Assembly: GCF_001457415.1 (NCBI RefSeq)
Contig: NZ_LN881724.1
Location: 2,356,001 to 2,420,000 of the forward strand
Source: Gorillibacterium timonense
GTDB lineage: Bacteria > Bacillota > Bacilli > Paenibacillales > NBRC-103111
Direction of reading: 5' to 3'
DNA: 64,000 bases
The notes beneath the pieces are model-generated. The model was not told the origin of the DNA. It saw only the letters and a list, made by a program, of their open reading frames with translations, and did no database searches. Shown here piece after piece: positions 61,999 to 64,000 of this stretch. A program made the position numbers and the translations under genes. Positions within the stretch are counted from its first letter, which is position 1. Every line of letters begins with the position of its first letter.

Positions 61999-62142
61999 GC
62001 CTCTTCTTTTATTGGTCAAGTTTCCTCCAGGATTGGACTTCCACATGTCCGTTATTGACCGCTTGAGAAGAAAGTGAAACCGAACACTTGCCAAATCGAA
62101 GCGGCTCCTTTACTTTCATGGAAGAGGAGGTTGATCCTGACG

Positions 62143-63060
62143 ATGAAGGAACCCTTTTATTTCCATCAACATGAAGCCGATGCGATTCAAAATCGATTCG
62201 GTACCGATTTTTACGATAAGGTGAAGAGAGATATTGAAGAGTATACGGCAAAATGGAAATTATCCTCCATTCGCTTCATTCCCTCCTATTCGGCTAACCT
62301 TGTTTTTCGCTGCCATTCGGAAGCCTTTGGGGACGCCGTACTCAAACTCGGCAATCTCGCGTACCCGGAGATTAAAACAGAGATTCATGCTTTGTGTCAA
62401 TACGGAGGCGGACGCTATTGCCAAGTCTTTGCCGATGATCGTGAGAACGGGGTCATCCTAGAAGAATGGATTCAACCCGGGACTCCCTTAAGGGACGAGA
62501 ACTCGCTTGAACAGAGGCTCACCGTGTTCTGTTCTCTGTACAAGGGGCTGCACATCAACCCGACACATGCTGACTGCTTTCCCACTTACACGGAATGGGT
62601 AGGCCGGATAACCGACTACATGAGCACCCGGCAGGACTGCCCCGAATTATATCACCATATGCGGCAGGCGAATGAGATCTGCGGCTCGGTAGCCGGCTCG
62701 TATTCGCGGCAAATGCTCCTGCACGGCGACCTTCATCATGATAATATTCTGCTGGGCAAAGAGGGAGAGTATCGAATCATCGACCCCAAAGGGGTTGTTG
62801 GCGATCCCATTTTTGATGTTGCGCGGTTCATCCTTAACGAATTCGGCGATGAAATCACGGAGGACTTACACGAGAAGATTCTAGGCATCATTACCTTTTT
62901 GGCAAAAGAACTCGTCATTCCGCCGGATATTCTTAAGAAATGCCTTTATGTGGAAACGGCAATGGGGATGTGTTGGAGCGTCGAAGACGTGACCCCTTCC
63001 GAGGAGTATCGAAAACTCCTCAGTTGGGCCGATTTTGCGGAAACGGTCATGAAAGCTTGA
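62143..63060 (+). CDS. APH(6)/hydroxyurea-type phosphotransferase
   Basis: A 305-aa small-molecule kinase of the APH_6_hur (StrB-like) family. Brenner-type motif LLHGDLHHDNILLG (catalytic Asp, Mg-binding Asn) and the metal Asp in YRIIDPKGVVGDP, with an N-lobe (FGDAVLKLGNL Lys). StrB enzymes phosphorylate streptomycin; chromosomal homologues in bacilli often have unknown substrates. Start ATG 62143 with GAGGAGG 12 bases upstream, slightly long. Divergent from the XRE gene and ends at a strong terminator. Possible intrinsic resistance gene, unproven. Confidence 0.83.
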   Translation: MKEPFYFHQHEADAIQNRFGTDFYDKVKRDIEEYTAKWKLSSIRFIPSYSANLVFRCHSEAFGDAVLKLGNLAYPEIKTEIHALCQYGGGRYCQVFADDRENGVILEEWIQPGTPLRDENSLEQRLTVFCSLYKGLHINPTHADCFPTYTEWVGRITDYMSTRQDCPELYHHMRQANEICGSVAGSYSRQMLLHGDLHHDNILLGKEGEYRIIDPKGVVGDPIFDVARFILNEFGDEITEDLHEKILGIITFLAKELVIPPDILKKCLYVETAMGMCWSVEDVTPSEEYRKLLSWADFAETVMKA

Positions 63061-63110
63061 ATGCGGATTGCCGCAGCCTGTAGATGCCCCTTCTTATTCG
63101 CTTCTTAATG

Positions 63111-63152
63111 AAAAGATGCAAGTCCTGTTCGGCAGGACTTGCATCTTTTTTG
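63111..63152. terminator. Strong bidirectional terminator
   Basis: 17-bp perfect stem (AAAAGATGCAAGTCCTG, 63111-63127, with its complement from 63133), 5-base TTCGG loop, T-run after it and A-run before it. Terminates both the kinase gene and leuD. Confidence 0.9.
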
Positions 63153-63190
63153 GTTGTGTTACTAGCACTTGCCTCTTTGTCTTGATCCGC

Positions 63191-63778
63191 TTATCGATGG
63201 GTTGCCTCATAGGCTGCAATGGCATCCTCATGCTGCAACGTCAGTCCGATGTCGTCCAGACCGAGCAGAAGAAATTGCCGGCGGTGTTCATCAAGCTCAA
63301 ACGGAATCACAAGGCCGTGCTCGTCGGTGATCGTCTTCGCTTCGAGATTGACGGTAAGCTGGTAGCCGACTTCCTTGTCCGTGCGCTTGAACAATTCCTC
63401 GACTTCCTCTTCCGAGAGTCGAATCGGCAGAATGCTGTTCTTGAAGCAGTTGTTATAGAAGATATCGGCAAAGGAAGGTGCGATGACGACCTTGAAGCCG
63501 TAATCCTGAATCGCCCAAGGAGCATGTTCGCGGGAAGAACCGCAACCGAAGTTGGCACGGGCAAGAAGGACCGAAGCTCCTTGGTAGCGAGGCTGATTGA
63601 GCGGGAACTGCTCGATCACTTGGCCGTCTTCATCCCAACGCCATTCAAAGAACAGAAACTGTCCAAAGCCCGTTCGTTCGATTCGCTTTAGAAATTGCTT
63701 CGGGATGATGGCATCCGTATCGATATTCACCCGATCCACGGGAACGGCAAGACCGGTGTGGCTATTAAATGCTTCCAT
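63191..63778 (-). CDS. leuD: 3-isopropylmalate dehydratase small subunit
   Basis: A 195-aa aconitase-superfamily swivel-domain protein. Family blocks: VDRVNIDTDAIIPKQFLKRI near the N-terminus, LLARANFGCGSSREHAPWA, and YNNCFKNSILPI. With LeuC it isomerises 2- to 3-isopropylmalate in leucine synthesis. Start ATG 63778 with AAGGGG ten bases upstream, 19 bp after the leuC stop. Last gene of its operon as seen here. Confidence 0.95.
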   Translation of the reverse strand: MEAFNSHTGLAVPVDRVNIDTDAIIPKQFLKRIERTGFGQFLFFEWRWDEDGQVIEQFPLNQPRYQGASVLLARANFGCGSSREHAPWAIQDYGFKVVIAPSFADIFYNNCFKNSILPIRLSEEEVEELFKRTDKEVGYQLTVNLEAKTITDEHGLVIPFELDEHRRQFLLLGLDDIGLTLQHEDAIAAYEATHR

Positions 63779-63797
63779 GTTCGTGTTACCCCTTCCC

Positions 63798-64000
63798 TTA
63801 TTGGAACTGCCATTCGCGAACATCGGTGAAATGTCCGGAAATTGCCGCCGCTGCCGCCATTTCCGGAGAGACGAGATGGGTGCGTCCGCCCCGTCCCTGA
63901 CGGCCTTCAAAATTGCGGTTCGAGGTGGATGCACAGCGCTGTCCCGGAGTCAGCACATCGGGATTCATCGCGAGGCACATGCTGCAACCAGCATCCCGCC
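63798..64000 (-). CDS. leuC: 3-isopropylmalate dehydratase large subunit, C-terminal end (cut by window edge)
   Basis: The last 67 codons of LeuC. AGCSMCLAMNPD holds two of the three [4Fe-4S] cysteines (C-x2-C). GQRCASTSNRNFEGRQGRGGRTHLVSP is the conserved substrate loop with the catalytic Ser region. Ends REWQFQ. The rest lies right of the window, with leuC directly upstream of leuD as in most Firmicutes. Confidence 0.95.
   Translation of the reverse strand, partial: RDAGCSMCLAMNPDVLTPGQRCASTSNRNFEGRQGRGGRTHLVSPEMAAAAAISGHFTDVREWQFQ

Overview
The window looks like the chromosome of a Gram-positive, spore-forming bacterium of the Paenibacillus/Cohnella kind. The DNA is moderately GC-rich. 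Almost every gene has a strong AGGAGG-type ribosome binding site, and TTG or GTG starts are common. The gene content fits that lineage: SLH-domain surface protein, GerMN lipoprotein with an N-acetylmuramoyl-L-alanine amidase, two-headed dynamin, glgBCDA, parEC, leuCD, and many GntR, MarR and AraC regulators with glycoside hydrolases. No rRNA, tRNA, insertion sequence, prophage or CRISPR array was seen.

Layout. 0-2.4 kb: a heme-stress cassette on the minus strand (hssR-hssS, then hrtB cut by the window edge), with a recognisable HssR box in front of hrtB. 2.4-9.5 kb: small regulatory units. These are a 55-aa acidic protein; a truncated membrane gene fused head-to-head to a truncated TetR gene; a GntR/DUF5808 pair; a drug-efflux MFS pump divergent from its MarR regulator; and a secreted SH3-NlpC/P60 hydrolase.

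9.7-28.4 kb: an alpha-mannoside (glycan) utilisation locus. On the minus strand run two ABC permeases, a solute-binding lipoprotein, GH38 alpha-mannosidase, an endonuclease/exonuclease/phosphatase-fold enzyme, a large unrecognised TIM-barrel-like protein and GH125 alpha-1,6-mannosidase. Upstream lie two paralogous GntR-LacI hybrid regulators, a membrane-anchored GxGYxYP-family protein, and an AraC regulator divergent from a GH2 enzyme with a perfect cre box. Five transcription units share an AT-rich motif in their promoters. The transporter would import oligosaccharides. GH38 and GH125 lack signal peptides and would trim alpha-mannosides inside the cell. The phosphatase-fold enzyme and the unknown protein suggest a decorated substrate.

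28.7-36.6 kb: DedA protein, a Trp-Asn-Pro/Gly-Pro repeat protein beside an Lsm-like small protein, then the glycogen operon glgB-glgC-glgD-glgA ending in two terminators and lacking glgP. 36.7-41.7 kb: an rRNA methyltransferase-like protein, an RluA-type pseudouridine synthase, a BlaI/BlaR1-type pair with a striking double operator, and a MarR regulator. 41.9-49.5 kb: a 57-aa protein, topoisomerase IV (parE-parC, with a LexA box), an ABC-2 exporter and an SGNH esterase. 49.8-53.2 kb: a dynA-type dynamin gene interrupted by a frameshift. 53.4-55.5 kb: a MarR-MFS operon with two palindromic operators. 55.6-61 kb: a small protein, nth, SLH protein, GerMN lipoprotein and amidase. 61.1-64 kb: an XRE regulator divergent from an APH(6)-type kinase, then leuD and the end of leuC.
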